Source of the DNA: an uncultured Clostridia bacterium
GTDB lineage: Bacteria > Bacillota > Clostridia > Lachnospirales > CAG-274
Reading direction: 5' to 3'
Length of the DNA: 64,000 nucleotides
Assembly: GCA_947630725.1 (NCBI GenBank)
Contig: CANRIS010000013.1
Location: 1-64,000, forward strand
Both the position numbers and the translations under genes were made by a program. How positions within the stretch are numbered: the stretch's first letter is position 1; every line of letters starts with the position of its first letter. This document shows, piece by piece, positions 25,013-34,603 of this stretch. The notes beneath the pieces were generated by a model. The model was not told the DNA's origin and did not search any database. It was given only the letters and a program-made list of their open reading frames with translations.

Positions 25013-26377
25013 TTATTTAAGGGAATTTATAAGTCTCACAGCATCGACATACCTTGCTATTCCCTCGGCTACCTTCTTTGCCTCTTTCATGGCGAGTACC
25101 ACAGTTGCAGGTCTGTGAACAACGTCTCCGCCTGCAAAGACTCCTCTGAGAGTAGTCATACCGTAGGGCTCGTCTCTTGTCACGATATAGCCCTGTTCGT
25201 TGACCTTTATACCCTCTGTGGTGCTTATAATAAGTCTTGCGGGCTTTGAGCCTATGGCGACTATACATTTGTCGCAGGGGATTATTTCTTCCTCGCCATC
25301 GCAGTCTACCTTAAGTCCCCTGAGTATTCTTCCCTGAGAATCGCCTATGTATTCTATTGGTGTAGACTTCCACTTAAACTTTACGCCATCGTTTACAGCG
25401 CCTTCATATTCGTTGGGCTCGGCTGTAATAGTCTCAAAGACGTCTCTGTATACAACGGTACATTCTGAGGCGCCGCATTTTATGGCTGTTCTTGCCGCGT
25501 CCATAGCCACATTTCCTGCGCCTATGACAAGAACCTGTTCGCCCGGGTGTATGGGAAGCTCGTCAACGGTGATTTCGTTGCTTCTGAACATAGATACACG
25601 TCTCAGCATATAGTTGAACTTCATAACGCCCTTAAGACGTCTGCCCGGTATGTCAAGCCCCTTTGAGATGGCTGTTCCCGTTCCGATAAATATAGCCTCA
25701 TAGCCCTCGTCAAACAAATCGTCAAGGGTTTTGTTTATTCCTATTTTTGTGTTGCAGACAAAGTTTACGCCGTGTTCTTCTATTCTTTTTATTTCTTTTC
25801 TTACTACGTCTTTGGGAAGTCTGAATTCGGGGATACCGTACATAAGTATTCCTCCCGGCTCCTCCTCTGCCTCAAAGACGGTGACCTTAAAGCCCATAAG
25901 TGACAGATCGCCTGCCACCGTCAGTCCTGCAGGGCCTGAGCCTATAACCGCTACACGCCCTCTGTTTTTGCCGGGGATGGTGTATCTTATCAGCTCCATT
26001 TCTGCATCAAAGTCGGCTACAAATTCTTCCAGTTTTCCTATATGTATAGGGTTGCCCTTTTTGCCCAGTACGCAGGAGCCCTGACACTGTCTGTCGTGGG
26101 GGCATACTCTGCCGCAGACAGCAGGAAGATTTGTTTTTTTGGTGAGCCACGATCGCGCCTCTCCGAGGTTGCCCATTGCGAGACAGGCAATAAACTCAGT
26201 TATATTGTTTTCGATGGGACAGCCTCTCTTGCACATAGGCACCTTGCAGTGCAAGCAGCGCTTTGCCTCGGTAATGGCCTCCTTCATGGTATAGGGCTTT
26301 ACGTCCTGATCGACCTTGACTTTTGTCTCAACGTCCAAAAATTCAAGATTTTCAGCATTTTCGGTGTAATTTTCCAT
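25013..26377 (-). CDS. gltA: NADPH-dependent glutamate synthase small-subunit-type protein (GltA/GltD/NfnB family)
   Basis: The 454-residue product has the N-terminal iron-sulfur cysteine motif RCLHCKVPMCKRGCPI, a second cluster CGRVCPHDRQCQGSC, an FAD-binding GSGPAGLT loop, a second dinucleotide loop GAGNVAMDAART, and the C-terminal GGDVVHRPATVV motif. In Clostridia this form acts alone as an NADPH-dependent glutamate synthase or pairs with a ferredoxin-NAD reductase subunit as NfnAB. No such partner gene is adjacent, so the stand-alone annotation is preferred, with moderate certainty about substrate. GGAGG lies before the ATG. Confidence 0.85.
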   Translation of the reverse strand: MENYTENAENLEFLDVETKVKVDQDVKPYTMKEAITEAKRCLHCKVPMCKRGCPIENNITEFIACLAMGNLGEARSWLTKKTNLPAVCGRVCPHDRQCQGSCVLGKKGNPIHIGKLEEFVADFDAEMELIRYTIPGKNRGRVAVIGSGPAGLTVAGDLSLMGFKVTVFEAEEEPGGILMYGIPEFRLPKDVVRKEIKRIEEHGVNFVCNTKIGINKTLDDLFDEGYEAIFIGTGTAISKGLDIPGRRLKGVMKFNYMLRRVSMFRSNEITVDELPIHPGEQVLVIGAGNVAMDAARTAIKCGASECTVVYRDVFETITAEPNEYEGAVNDGVKFKWKSTPIEYIGDSQGRILRGLKVDCDGEEEIIPCDKCIVAIGSKPARLIISTTEGIKVNEQGYIVTRDEPYGMTTLRGVFAGGDVVHRPATVVLAMKEAKKVAEGIARYVDAVRLINSLK

Positions 26378-26402
26378 AAAAAAACTTCCTCCTTACAATA
26401 TT

Positions 26403-27509
26403 TTACAATATTTCTTTAAGACCCTTTATGAGTATGTCGTTCTGCCATGGATTCATAATGCAGAACCTGAAATAGTTTTCTCCCAGTCCGTGTATATTTC
26501 CGCAGTTTCTTATTACTGCGCCGTATTTTATAAGGCTGTCAAAAACATCGCTCGCAGAAACGCCGTCACGGGTTATTTTGCAGAGAACGAGATTTGAACA
26601 AAAACCGTATGCCTTAAGTCCCTTTATTTCGGAAATAAGTTTTTTGAGCCTTTCACGTTCGGAAGAAATCAGCGAAACGGTTTTTTCGATATGCTCCTTG
26701 TCCGAAAACATAACCTCTCCGGCTTTTGCCGTAAGGCTGCCTACCGACCATGGATCCTTCAGATCGGCGAGCTTTTGTTTAAGCTCGGGGGAGGACAAAA
26801 CTCCATAGCCGAGCCTGAGACCCGGGCAGGCAAAAAATTTTGACGTACCTCTTATTACCGCTATGTTGTCAAGCCTGTCTGCCAGGGGGATCGACGAAAT
26901 ATGCTCTATATCCGAAACAAATTCGGCGTATGTCTCGTCTATCATAATGAATATGCCCTTTGATCTGCACTGTTCTACCAGTATGGCAATATCTGCGGTT
27001 TTAAAGACCGAATCGGTGGGGTTGTTGGGGTTGCATATTATCAACATATCTATTTCGTTGTCGCTGTGGATCTCAGAAATAAGTCTGTCGATATTCGGAA
27101 CAAAATCCTCGTCCTCTCTCAGCGCGAAGTATGAGCATTCTCCTCCCGAAAGCCTGACTTCCCTTTCGTATTCGGAATAGCACGGAGCTAAAATGAGGGC
27201 TTTTTTTGGCTTTAAGCACCTTATTGTCAGTCCCAGAAGCTCTGTGGAGCCGTTGCCGACAAGAATGTTTTCTTCCTTTGCCGATGTATAATCCGCTATA
27301 GCTTTTTTAAGCCTCATATAGCCGAAATCGGGATAGGTGCTTATACAGTCGAGGTTTTTCGCGATTTCTTTTTTTACCTTTTCGGAAACTCCGAGGGGGT
27401 TTATATTTGCGGAAAAGTCGATTATATTTTTTCTGTCGATGCCCAGCTCTCTTTCTATTGAGTCAATATCTCCTCCGTGCAGAGTGGTATATTTCATAAA
27501 ACTTTTCAT
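26403..27509 (-). CDS. CobD-like pyridoxal-phosphate aminotransferase/decarboxylase
   Basis: The 368-residue fold type I PLP enzyme resembles L-threonine-O-3-phosphate decarboxylase (CobD) and histidinol-phosphate aminotransferase. The N-terminal HGGDI and DFSANINPLG motifs favour the CobD group. ICNPNNPTD, DETYAEF and Lys224 in RGTSKFF (the PLP lysine) are visible. No cobalamin gene is nearby, so the substrate is uncertain. It lies 25 bp upstream of the glutamate synthase gene on the same strand, suggesting joint transcription. Confidence 0.8.
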   Translation of the reverse strand: MKSFMKYTTLHGGDIDSIERELGIDRKNIIDFSANINPLGVSEKVKKEIAKNLDCISTYPDFGYMRLKKAIADYTSAKEENILVGNGSTELLGLTIRCLKPKKALILAPCYSEYEREVRLSGGECSYFALREDEDFVPNIDRLISEIHSDNEIDMLIICNPNNPTDSVFKTADIAILVEQCRSKGIFIMIDETYAEFVSDIEHISSIPLADRLDNIAVIRGTSKFFACPGLRLGYGVLSSPELKQKLADLKDPWSVGSLTAKAGEVMFSDKEHIEKTVSLISSERERLKKLISEIKGLKAYGFCSNLVLCKITRDGVSASDVFDSLIKYGAVIRNCGNIHGLGENYFRFCIMNPWQNDILIKGLKEIL

Positions 27510-27691
27510 CTCGAGTCATTTTGAATTTATGTTTATATTTTACAACAAGCGCAACGATTTTTCAATGATTAATTAAAGTTTTGTCAGAAAATTTATATCT
27601 TGACTGCAAGATACCTCGTCTTTGTTTATCTGCGCCGTATATGTTTTGTATACGAAGCAGAGCAAAGTACGGGTAATGTCCTTACAGAATA

Positions 27692-27731
27692 AAAAAACAC
27701 AGGCAGGATCTTTTTCCCGACTGTGTTTTTT
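27692..27731 (-). terminator. terminator of the spoIIE-tilS-ftsH cluster
   Basis: Arms AAAAACACAG and CTGTGTTTTT lie just downstream of the ftsH stop codon in its reading direction. Confidence 0.75.
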
Positions 27732-27766
27732 ACCTTGGTAAGATTTTCAGTGCTACGATACGCACA

Positions 27767-29638
27767 TTATTTTGATCCGTACTTGTCCACGAGAATGCGG
27801 AACTCCTCTCCCGTGAGCTTTTCCTTTTCCATAAGGCTGTTGGCTGACTGATGGAGAAGCTCCATATTTTCGGTAAGTATCTGCTTTGCCTTTTCATAAC
27901 AGTTGTCAATGATCCTCTGTATTTCGGAATCTATTTTTCTTGCGTATTCTTCGCTGTAGTTTTGTGTATGGCCTATATCCTTGCCCAGAAATACCTGATT
28001 TTCGTCATCGCCGTATCTCACGGGGCCGAGCAACTCGCTCATACCGTATTTTACCACCATATTTCTGGCAAGCTCTGTGGCTCTTTCTATATCGTTTGAA
28101 GCACCTGTGGTTATATCGCCGAAAATAAGCTGTTCCGCCACTCTGCCGCCGAAAAACGAAATTATTTCGCTTTCGATAAACGTCTTTGTGTGGTACATTT
28201 TGTCGCTGGGCAGCGGCATGGTATAGCCGCCTGCTCTGCCCGTGGGTATTATGGAAATAAGATGTACGGGATCAAGCTCGGGCAGTATCTCGTTGATTAT
28301 GGCGTGACCCGACTCGTGATAGGCTGTGACTCTTCGCTCCTTCTCCTGTATAACTCTCGACTTTTTTTCGACTCCCACGCCGACCTTTATATAAGCCTTG
28401 TTTATATCTTCCATATCGAGAAACTTTTTGTTGGCTCTTGCGGCAAGAAGGGCAGCCTCGTTCATAAGGTTTTCGAGATCCGCCCCCGTGAATCCCGGAG
28501 TGGTCTTTGCCACGGTTTTGAGATCCACCGAGGGAGCCAGCTTTTTGTTTCGTGAATGTACCTTGAGTATGTCCTCTCTGCCCCTCAGATCGGGGGTGTT
28601 TACGACCGTCTGCCTGTCAAAGCGCCCGGGTCTTAAAAGTGCGGGGTCAAGTATGTCGGGACGGTTTGTGGCCGCCACTATAATGATCCCCTCGTTGGCT
28701 CCGAAGCCGTCCATCTCTACAAGAAGCTGATTGAGGGTCTGTTCTCTTTCGTCATGGCCGCCTCCGAGACCTGCGCCCCTTCGTCTGCCCACTGCGTCTA
28801 TTTCGTCGATAAAAACAAGACAGGGAGCGCTTTTTTTGGCCTGATCAAAAAGATCCCTTACTCTTGAGGCTCCTACGCCCACAAACATTTCGACAAAGTC
28901 CGAGCCCGATATAGAGAAAAACGGAACTCCCGCTTCGCCTGCTATGGCCTTTGCGAGGAGGGTTTTTCCCGTGCCGGGAGGGCCTACGAGAAGAACGCCC
29001 TTGGGTATTCTGGCACCCATATCGGTGAATTTTTTCGGAGACTTCAGAAAGTCCACTATTTCTTCAAGATCCTGCTTTTCTTCGTCAAGACCTGCGACCT
29101 CCGAGAAGGTCACCTTTTTTCCGCCGCTGTCGAAAAGTCTCGCTCTGCTTCTGCCGAAGTTCATCATTTTGCCGCCGCCCTGGGACTGCTGCAATATGAA
29201 CATAACGACAACTATGCCTATTACGACAAAGATCATAGGCAGAATAAGGGCTATCCATGAGCTTGTCTTTTTTGCAGGGAGGGTGTTTACCACAAAGTCA
29301 ACGTCCTTTGTGCTGATTATGTCGTCCACGGTGTTCATAAATGCCGAAACGCTGGCAAGACAGACCGTGTATTGGCGGTTTCCCTTTATGACGATGGCCT
29401 CGCCCGTATCGGCTGCCTGAGTATCCTGACGTACGTCCACCGAGTCGATGCCTCCGTTTACAATATCGTCAAGAAGCTGCGAATAGGTATAGGCAGTTTC
29501 GCCCGTGCCGTTATCGGCTCTTTTTCCGAAAAGAGCGCCGCCGTTCGATCCTGTGCCCGAAAAGCTCAGAAACAAAAGCATAACAACAAATATAACTCCA
29601 TATATCAATATGGCTTTAAACGTATCGTTTCTTTTCAA
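27767..29638 (-). CDS. ftsH: ATP-dependent zinc metalloprotease FtsH
   Basis: FtsH is a membrane-anchored AAA+ protease. The 623-residue product has membrane segments at about 9-27 and 127-150 flanking an extracytoplasmic domain, Walker A GPPGTGKT at 219-226, Walker B with [10 protein letters not shown], the SRH region, and the zinc motif HESGH in the protease domain. The start is a TTG at 29638 with GGAGG upstream; no ATG fits. It is the last gene of spoIIE-tilS-ftsH, the order known from Bacillus, here without hpt between. Confidence 0.95.
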   Translation of the reverse strand: MKRNDTFKAILIYGVIFVVMLLFLSFSGTGSNGGALFGKRADNGTGETAYTYSQLLDDIVNGGIDSVDVRQDTQAADTGEAIVIKGNRQYTVCLASVSAFMNTVDDIISTKDVDFVVNTLPAKKTSSWIALILPMIFVVIGIVVVMFILQQSQGGGKMMNFGRSRARLFDSGGKKVTFSEVAGLDEEKQDLEEIVDFLKSPKKFTDMGARIPKGVLLVGPPGTGKTLLAKAIAGEAGVPFFSISGSDFVEMFVGVGASRVRDLFDQAKKSAPCLVFIDEIDAVGRRRGAGLGGGHDEREQTLNQLLVEMDGFGANEGIIIVAATNRPDILDPALLRPGRFDRQTVVNTPDLRGREDILKVHSRNKKLAPSVDLKTVAKTTPGFTGADLENLMNEAALLAARANKKFLDMEDINKAYIKVGVGVEKKSRVIQEKERRVTAYHESGHAIINEILPELDPVHLISIIPTGRAGGYTMPLPSDKMYHTKTFIESEIISFFGGRVAEQLIFGDITTGASNDIERATELARNMVVKYGMSELLGPVRYGDDENQVFLGKDIGHTQNYSEEYARKIDSEIQRIIDNCYEKAKQILTENMELLHQSANSLMEKEKLTGEEFRILVDKYGSK

Positions 29639-29729
29639 AAAAATGTCCTCCTTAAAAAGCTTAAAAACTGTTTTTCCGAACGATTATTTTCAGAGATATA
29701 TATTCATTATAGCATAAAAATTTTATTTT

Positions 29730-31079
29730 TCAAGACAAGACATATAAATAATACCCGTTGTCACCGTTAAAATCAAGCAGGCCGTAGGCTTTTTTAAGAC
29801 CCGTGAGGGCGTATATGCGGCTGTTGTCCTCCAATATGGGATAAGCAGCTCTTTCCGAAACGGGTATTCTGTATTGTGAAAATACCTTTTTGATTTGTTG
29901 TCTGCCGCCTTTTATGGCTATTTTATCGCCTGCTGCGGCGTTTCTTGCCATAAGGGGCAGACTGATACCGAGTGGATCGAGCCGTCCGTACTCCCGAAGG
30001 CTTCTTTTTTTTCGTGTAAGCAGTATTTTAATGCCTGCCTCCCGTATGAAGGTCTCTTTTTCGGGAAATATTTCATATTTGTATTCATATTCATATTCAC
30101 CCTTGCCGTCATAACGGACTATGAACAGCTTTTCGCCCCGTCTTTCTGCCTTAAGTCCCGATGAAAGGTTTATTCCCTTTCCCTCGGCGCTTTCGAGAAG
30201 CTTTCGCAGATATTCTATGTGTCTGAACTCTATATCCTGCTTTTTTTCGGTAAGAGGTATGCAGGCGCGTCTCAGGGCTCGCCGTATGATAACCTCGTCC
30301 TCCTCCGAAAGCAGTCCTGCATCGAGCACAGCCTTTTTTTCGCTTTCTTCTATGAGTGCTCTTTTATACGCTCTTTCGCCTTCTCTTTCAAGATAGTCGT
30401 TTTCGCTGCCGATGAGCTGCGATGCTCTGAAAAGCCCGTCAATAAGCCCGGGATTAAACTCCCTTTCAAGGTACGGTATGAGACTGAGCCTTATTTTGTT
30501 TCTCACATATTCTTCGGACAGGTTCGTGCTGTCCGTCACATATTTTTCTCCGTCCAGAAATTCCTCTATCTCTTCCCGGCTTAAGCAAAGAAGGGGTCTT
30601 ATTATGCTGCCCCTCACAGGTCTTATTCCTCCCAGACCCTTAAGCCCCGTTCCTCTCAGAAGTCTCTGCAATATTGTTTCGGCGTTGTCGTTTTTGTTGT
30701 GGGCGACAGCGGTTTTTGACGAGCCTGTTTTTCGGCGGATCTCCTCAAAGGCTTGGTATCTGTATTTTCTGCCTGTTTCTTCAATGCCGAGACCCTCTCT
30801 TTCCGAAAGGGCGGGTATGTCGAAACTGAAGTCGAAAAACCCTGCTCCGTATTTTTGGCTGATCGCCTCGGCAAAATCTCTGTCCCTTTCTGCCTCGGCT
30901 CCTCTTATGCCGTGGTTTATATGAACGCAGTACAGACTGAGATCATATTCGTCTCTGAGGGCGTGCAGAGCCTTAAGAAGGCAGACCGAATCGGCTCCAC
31001 CCGAAAGTCCTATCACAACTCCGTCTCCCTTGCGGAGCATATTGTTCTCTTTTATATATTTTCTTATTTTGTCAAGCAT
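29730..31079 (-). CDS. tilS: tRNA(Ile)-lysidine synthase
   Basis: TilS attaches lysine to C34 of the tRNA-Ile that then reads AUA. The 449-residue product has the PP-loop SGGADS at 26-31, VHINHGIRG, AVAHNKNDNAET, RGTGLKGLGGI and the C-terminal substrate-binding domain. AGAGGG precedes the ATG. AUA is the preferred Ile codon in most genes of this window, so this enzyme should carry a heavy load. Confidence 0.94.
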   Translation of the reverse strand: MLDKIRKYIKENNMLRKGDGVVIGLSGGADSVCLLKALHALRDEYDLSLYCVHINHGIRGAEAERDRDFAEAISQKYGAGFFDFSFDIPALSEREGLGIEETGRKYRYQAFEEIRRKTGSSKTAVAHNKNDNAETILQRLLRGTGLKGLGGIRPVRGSIIRPLLCLSREEIEEFLDGEKYVTDSTNLSEEYVRNKIRLSLIPYLEREFNPGLIDGLFRASQLIGSENDYLEREGERAYKRALIEESEKKAVLDAGLLSEEDEVIIRRALRRACIPLTEKKQDIEFRHIEYLRKLLESAEGKGINLSSGLKAERRGEKLFIVRYDGKGEYEYEYKYEIFPEKETFIREAGIKILLTRKKRSLREYGRLDPLGISLPLMARNAAAGDKIAIKGGRQQIKKVFSQYRIPVSERAAYPILEDNSRIYALTGLKKAYGLLDFNGDNGYYLYVLS

Positions 31080-31102
31080 AGCGACAAGCCCTCTGTCAGC
31101 GT

Positions 31103-31151
31103 GGCTGCGGACGTGGGCAGGGCAGTCTTGCGCCGCAGCCTGTCCGCAGCC
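31103..31151 (-). other. long GC-rich hairpin in the spoIIE-tilS gap
   Basis: Ten-base perfect arms GGCTGCGGAC (31103-31112) and GTCCGCAGCC (31142-31151) bracket further pairable GC-rich sequence. On the minus strand it lies about 24 bp upstream of the tilS start. There is no T-run, so it is not an ordinary terminator. Confidence 0.7.
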
Positions 31152-31193
31152 GTATTTTGTCTGCCTACATTATACAGTAAAAAAATCAAATAA

Positions 31194-33503
31194 TCAATAT
31201 ATTCTTGCCGACAAAACGGTTATATCGTCCTTTATTCTGCCTCTGTAGTTCTGTTTCGCCTCGTCAAACACAGCCTCGCAAAGCTTGTGATAGCTTAAGT
31301 CGCTGTTTTCTTCTATTATGTCCTTTAAATCTCTGCGCTCTCCCTTTATGTCTCTGAAGGACTCCGTTACACCGTCAGTTATCATAATGACAGTATCGTT
31401 TTTTCTGAGCTTCATTTCGAGGATTTCGGGCTTTATCTCCTGAAGTATGCCTACGGGGAGACCTTTTCCTTCAAGGATACTGACCTTTCCGTCTCTCAGT
31501 ATATAGGTGGGACAGGCTCCCGTTTTTATGAATGAGGCGTCTCCGCTGTACAGATTTATTATGCAGGCGTCAAGGGTGGCAAAGCTGTCCTCCCGTCCTC
31601 CGAATTCGAGACAGGTGTTTATGAGCCTTATGGCGGCCTCCTTTGAAAAGCCTGCGGATATGAAATCTCTGAAAAGATCCAGAGATACGGCGCTTTCTTC
31701 CCGCGCAGGCTCTCCGCTGCCCATACCGTCCGAAAGAGCCAGAAGATAGGTTCCGTCCTTAAGCCTTGTAAACGTGTGGGCATCGCCCGAAACTCTTTCT
31801 CCGCCCTTTGTCTCTCTCAATATCTTTACTCCCACATGGAGCCTGTTTTCGCCTATAAGCCTTATTGTGCAGAGATCCCTGTTGTATTTGTCATAGACGG
31901 CTATGCCGTTGTCCTTCATTATTCTCTCTCCCGTGACCTCGTTTATTGCTTCTATTATCCTGTCGGTATTGCGCTTTGTACAGTCGCAGTTGCGCAGGCT
32001 CACAAGTATTTCTGGTCTGCCGCCCGACATTTTTCCTGCCGATATGTTTTTGACATATATTTTTTCGTCCCTTAGCTTTTCGGCAAGTCTCAGACTTAAG
32101 CTTTTGTCGAAGGACAGATCCTCCTTAAAGCTTGATGACAGTCCGTCCAACAGCTCCGAAATGCTGTCGAGACAGCATCTCATAACGGCTCCGGTTTTTC
32201 CCAGCCGTTCGCTCCATATCCTTTCGCATCTTTCCTTTTCCCACACTCTTTCGGCCATCTGCACGAAAGAGCCGATGGCTACACAGGCTCTCTTGAACTC
32301 GTTTCTCACATCGCCTATGTCCATATATCCGTCTCTGTCCAGTTTTATGAACATACCCGCTATCGACTCATAAGTTATATAATAATTCTTGTCCCAGCAG
32401 AAATCCCTCAGACTGCAGCCTGCGCACATTCTGCACACGGTTTCGTCAAGCATTTTTTCGATTCTTTCTTCATAGGAGGGTTCATGGGCTGCCGCTGTTT
32501 CGCCGAAGGCTGCCCCGAGACTTCTGAAAGAAAAGGAATAGCTTTTGAGGGTGCTTTCGACCATTGCATATGCCTGTTCTATATATTCTTCGGGTTCTCT
32601 TATGCCGGTGCTGAAAACTGAGCTGAGCCTGAAATAAAGTCTGTCGGGCAGAAACAAAAAAGCCGTTGCGCCCGAAACTATGCCGAGAACATATTTTTCG
32701 GCGAGCATTTCTCTGTCAAAGCCTATGCAAAGCAAAAAAAGCGCGGCAATAAATATGCCTGCGGTAAGTCCCCTGTTTCTCCCTCTTAAAAATCCTCCCA
32801 GAAAGCCTCCCAGCGACAGAATGGGAAAATAATCGGGGTCGCCCCTGTCCTGCAAGAACAGCAGGAGGGCGCATATACTTCCGCAGCAGGCTCCCGAAGC
32901 GCAGCCGAATCTGAAACAAACCGTAAGCATAAACAGAGCTATGAGCATACAGCTTATATCTGCGCCGAAAACCGTGCTTTTTACGGCTCCGCATATCACT
33001 CCGCTGAATATAACGATGATGCTTATAACGTCCTCGGGGCTTATGTATTTTTTGGGATCGGTGGGATCCATCAGCCCAAAGCCCCTGTCCAGAACATACG
33101 CCGCAAAGAAAGAAAAAAGCCCCTCTATGGCGTTAAGTATCATATAGTGAGCCGAAAAGTCATAGAATGCGCCGAAAGCGCTGCCGCCCGTCAGCACCGA
33201 TATAAGCGGAACAAGCCCCACAGAAAACTCCTTTTCGGGCAGTTTTTTTGAAATTATGGGATTCACGACAAGAAACGCCGCATAAATGAAAAAATATTTG
33301 TATGTATACAAGGCTGCTCCCTTTGAGAGCATTCCCAAAAGAGAAAAAAGACCGCACACCGCTCCCAGCCCGGGGCCGAAGCAGGCGGAGGCGGCCACAG
33401 CCAAAGGTGAGAAAAATTCAAAGAGCCTTATCCTTCCCAACAAAAAACATATCGCAACAGGCAAAATATTATATATCTTAAAATATTTTCTTATTTCTTT
33501 CAC
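31194..33503 (-). CDS. spoIIE: stage II sporulation protein E (PP2C-type phosphatase)
   Basis: SpoIIE dephosphorylates SpoIIAA to release sigma-F in the forespore. The 769-residue product has about ten N-terminal membrane segments (to about residue 290), a cytosolic regulatory region with a Cys-rich stretch CRMCAGCSLRDFCW, and a C-terminal PP2C domain with ALSDGMGSGEPAREES and MITDGVTESF carrying the metal-binding Asp residues. The start is a GTG at 33503 behind AAGGAG. Its presence marks an endospore former. Confidence 0.95.
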   Translation of the reverse strand: MKEIRKYFKIYNILPVAICFLLGRIRLFEFFSPLAVAASACFGPGLGAVCGLFSLLGMLSKGAALYTYKYFFIYAAFLVVNPIISKKLPEKEFSVGLVPLISVLTGGSAFGAFYDFSAHYMILNAIEGLFSFFAAYVLDRGFGLMDPTDPKKYISPEDVISIIVIFSGVICGAVKSTVFGADISCMLIALFMLTVCFRFGCASGACCGSICALLLFLQDRGDPDYFPILSLGGFLGGFLRGRNRGLTAGIFIAALFLLCIGFDREMLAEKYVLGIVSGATAFLFLPDRLYFRLSSVFSTGIREPEEYIEQAYAMVESTLKSYSFSFRSLGAAFGETAAAHEPSYEERIEKMLDETVCRMCAGCSLRDFCWDKNYYITYESIAGMFIKLDRDGYMDIGDVRNEFKRACVAIGSFVQMAERVWEKERCERIWSERLGKTGAVMRCCLDSISELLDGLSSSFKEDLSFDKSLSLRLAEKLRDEKIYVKNISAGKMSGGRPEILVSLRNCDCTKRNTDRIIEAINEVTGERIMKDNGIAVYDKYNRDLCTIRLIGENRLHVGVKILRETKGGERVSGDAHTFTRLKDGTYLLALSDGMGSGEPAREESAVSLDLFRDFISAGFSKEAAIRLINTCLEFGGREDSFATLDACIINLYSGDASFIKTGACPTYILRDGKVSILEGKGLPVGILQEIKPEILEMKLRKNDTVIMITDGVTESFRDIKGERRDLKDIIEENSDLSYHKLCEAVFDEAKQNYRGRIKDDITVLSARIY

Positions 33504-33602
33504 CGCATATCAACTCCTTATGGAGTTATTATATTTTAAAATGCAGGAAACACATATCGAATTTTGAAGGAGTATTCCTTAAATTATAAGCAATATTCAA
33601 CA

Positions 33603-33644
33603 AAAAAACCGACCTGCCTGTTTCGGGGTGGGTCGGTGGTTTTA
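33603..33644 (-). terminator. terminator of the two-component/GerMN operon
   Basis: ACCGACC and GGTCGGT arms with a T-run on the minus strand, just after the GerMN gene. Confidence 0.75.
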
Positions 33645-33670
33645 AAAAGATTTTTTTGTATGGGTGGGGG

Positions 33671-34603
33671 TTATTCCTTGGATATTATAAGAGATTCGTC
33701 TCTTTTAAGCTCCTTTGAAATATCGGTGCCGCCTACGGTCTCGGTGACCTTTTCTCCCTCTATATAGAACTGCACCGAGTCCACATCGTCAAGAGCCGTA
33801 AGGGAGTTTACCACAGAGTATATCTGCAGCTTTGCTGCGCTTTCGGCGGCTCCCCTGTTGAGAAATGCCGAAGAAAGGTTTACATAGCAGATACCGTTTT
33901 CGGTAGTGGTTTTTATAAGCTTTGTGGATGACGGTATGGGAGACACAAGGTTTGAGTTTTCGGGCCCTAAAAGAAGCTGATCGAGTATCTGCGATTCTAT
34001 GGTCTGGCTTTGCTTTACTTCCATAAGTCGCTGTTCCTCGCAAAGCCCCGTCATTGCGCTGTCGGCAAAATAAAGCGTCATCGTTCGGTAGTTTATTTTT
34101 TCGGGGGCAATGTCGGGATCCAGCAGCACGTTTCTGCGGTTCAGCAGGCTGCCGTTGTCAATGGGTATGCCATCGGCTGAAAGCGCCACGTTGTCCACAA
34201 AGCTCAGCGCCGTAAGCGTATATACGAGAGAGCTTTTCATAAGCAGCCTGCTCATATTGCTTTTGTTATAATATTCCGAGGAAAGATCCACATAGGCGCA
34301 GTTGTCCTTGAGAGAACAGCTTTTTATTTTTACATCGTCAAGTACGTTCAGAAGAGATGCGTTGGTTTCGGGGCCTGATTCAAGCTCCTCTGTTACCGCC
34401 TTAAGGAGCTGTTCGTCCGAGGATATGTCCGTGTCGGAAATAACCCTCGTTTCGGGCTCTATGTTGTTTTCGGACAGGTTCTTGAAATAAAGAGAGACTG
34501 TGTGTTCCTTTCCCATTCCCGAAAAAACTACAAACAAAACGCTTATGCACAGCACAGCAAGCCCCGCTGCGGCGAGAACGGCTATTCTTTTTTTGTTTTT
34601 CAT
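33671..34603 (-). CDS. GerMN-domain lipoprotein-like membrane protein (spore germination/sporulation family)
   Basis: The 310-residue product has an N-terminal membrane anchor (about 7-29) and two tandem GerMN domains, about residues 35-165 and 170-300. Each has the strand pattern VSLYFKN / MTLYFAD and the AYVDLSSEY / CYVNLSSAF core. GerMN proteins act in spore cortex assembly or germination. Its ATG overlaps the histidine kinase stop codon (ATGA), so it is translationally coupled. The kinase may therefore regulate an envelope or spore function. Confidence 0.87.
   Translation of the reverse strand: MKNKKRIAVLAAAGLAVLCISVLFVVFSGMGKEHTVSLYFKNLSENNIEPETRVISDTDISSDEQLLKAVTEELESGPETNASLLNVLDDVKIKSCSLKDNCAYVDLSSEYYNKSNMSRLLMKSSLVYTLTALSFVDNVALSADGIPIDNGSLLNRRNVLLDPDIAPEKINYRTMTLYFADSAMTGLCEEQRLMEVKQSQTIESQILDQLLLGPENSNLVSPIPSSTKLIKTTTENGICYVNLSSAFLNRGAAESAAKLQIYSVVNSLTALDDVDSVQFYIEGEKVTETVGGTDISKELKRDESLIISKE

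Noticed and set aside
33504..33600. Spo0A box upstream of spoIIE
   Set aside because: Only a weak partial match (ATTCGATA) with no well-placed promoter pair; not enough to call.
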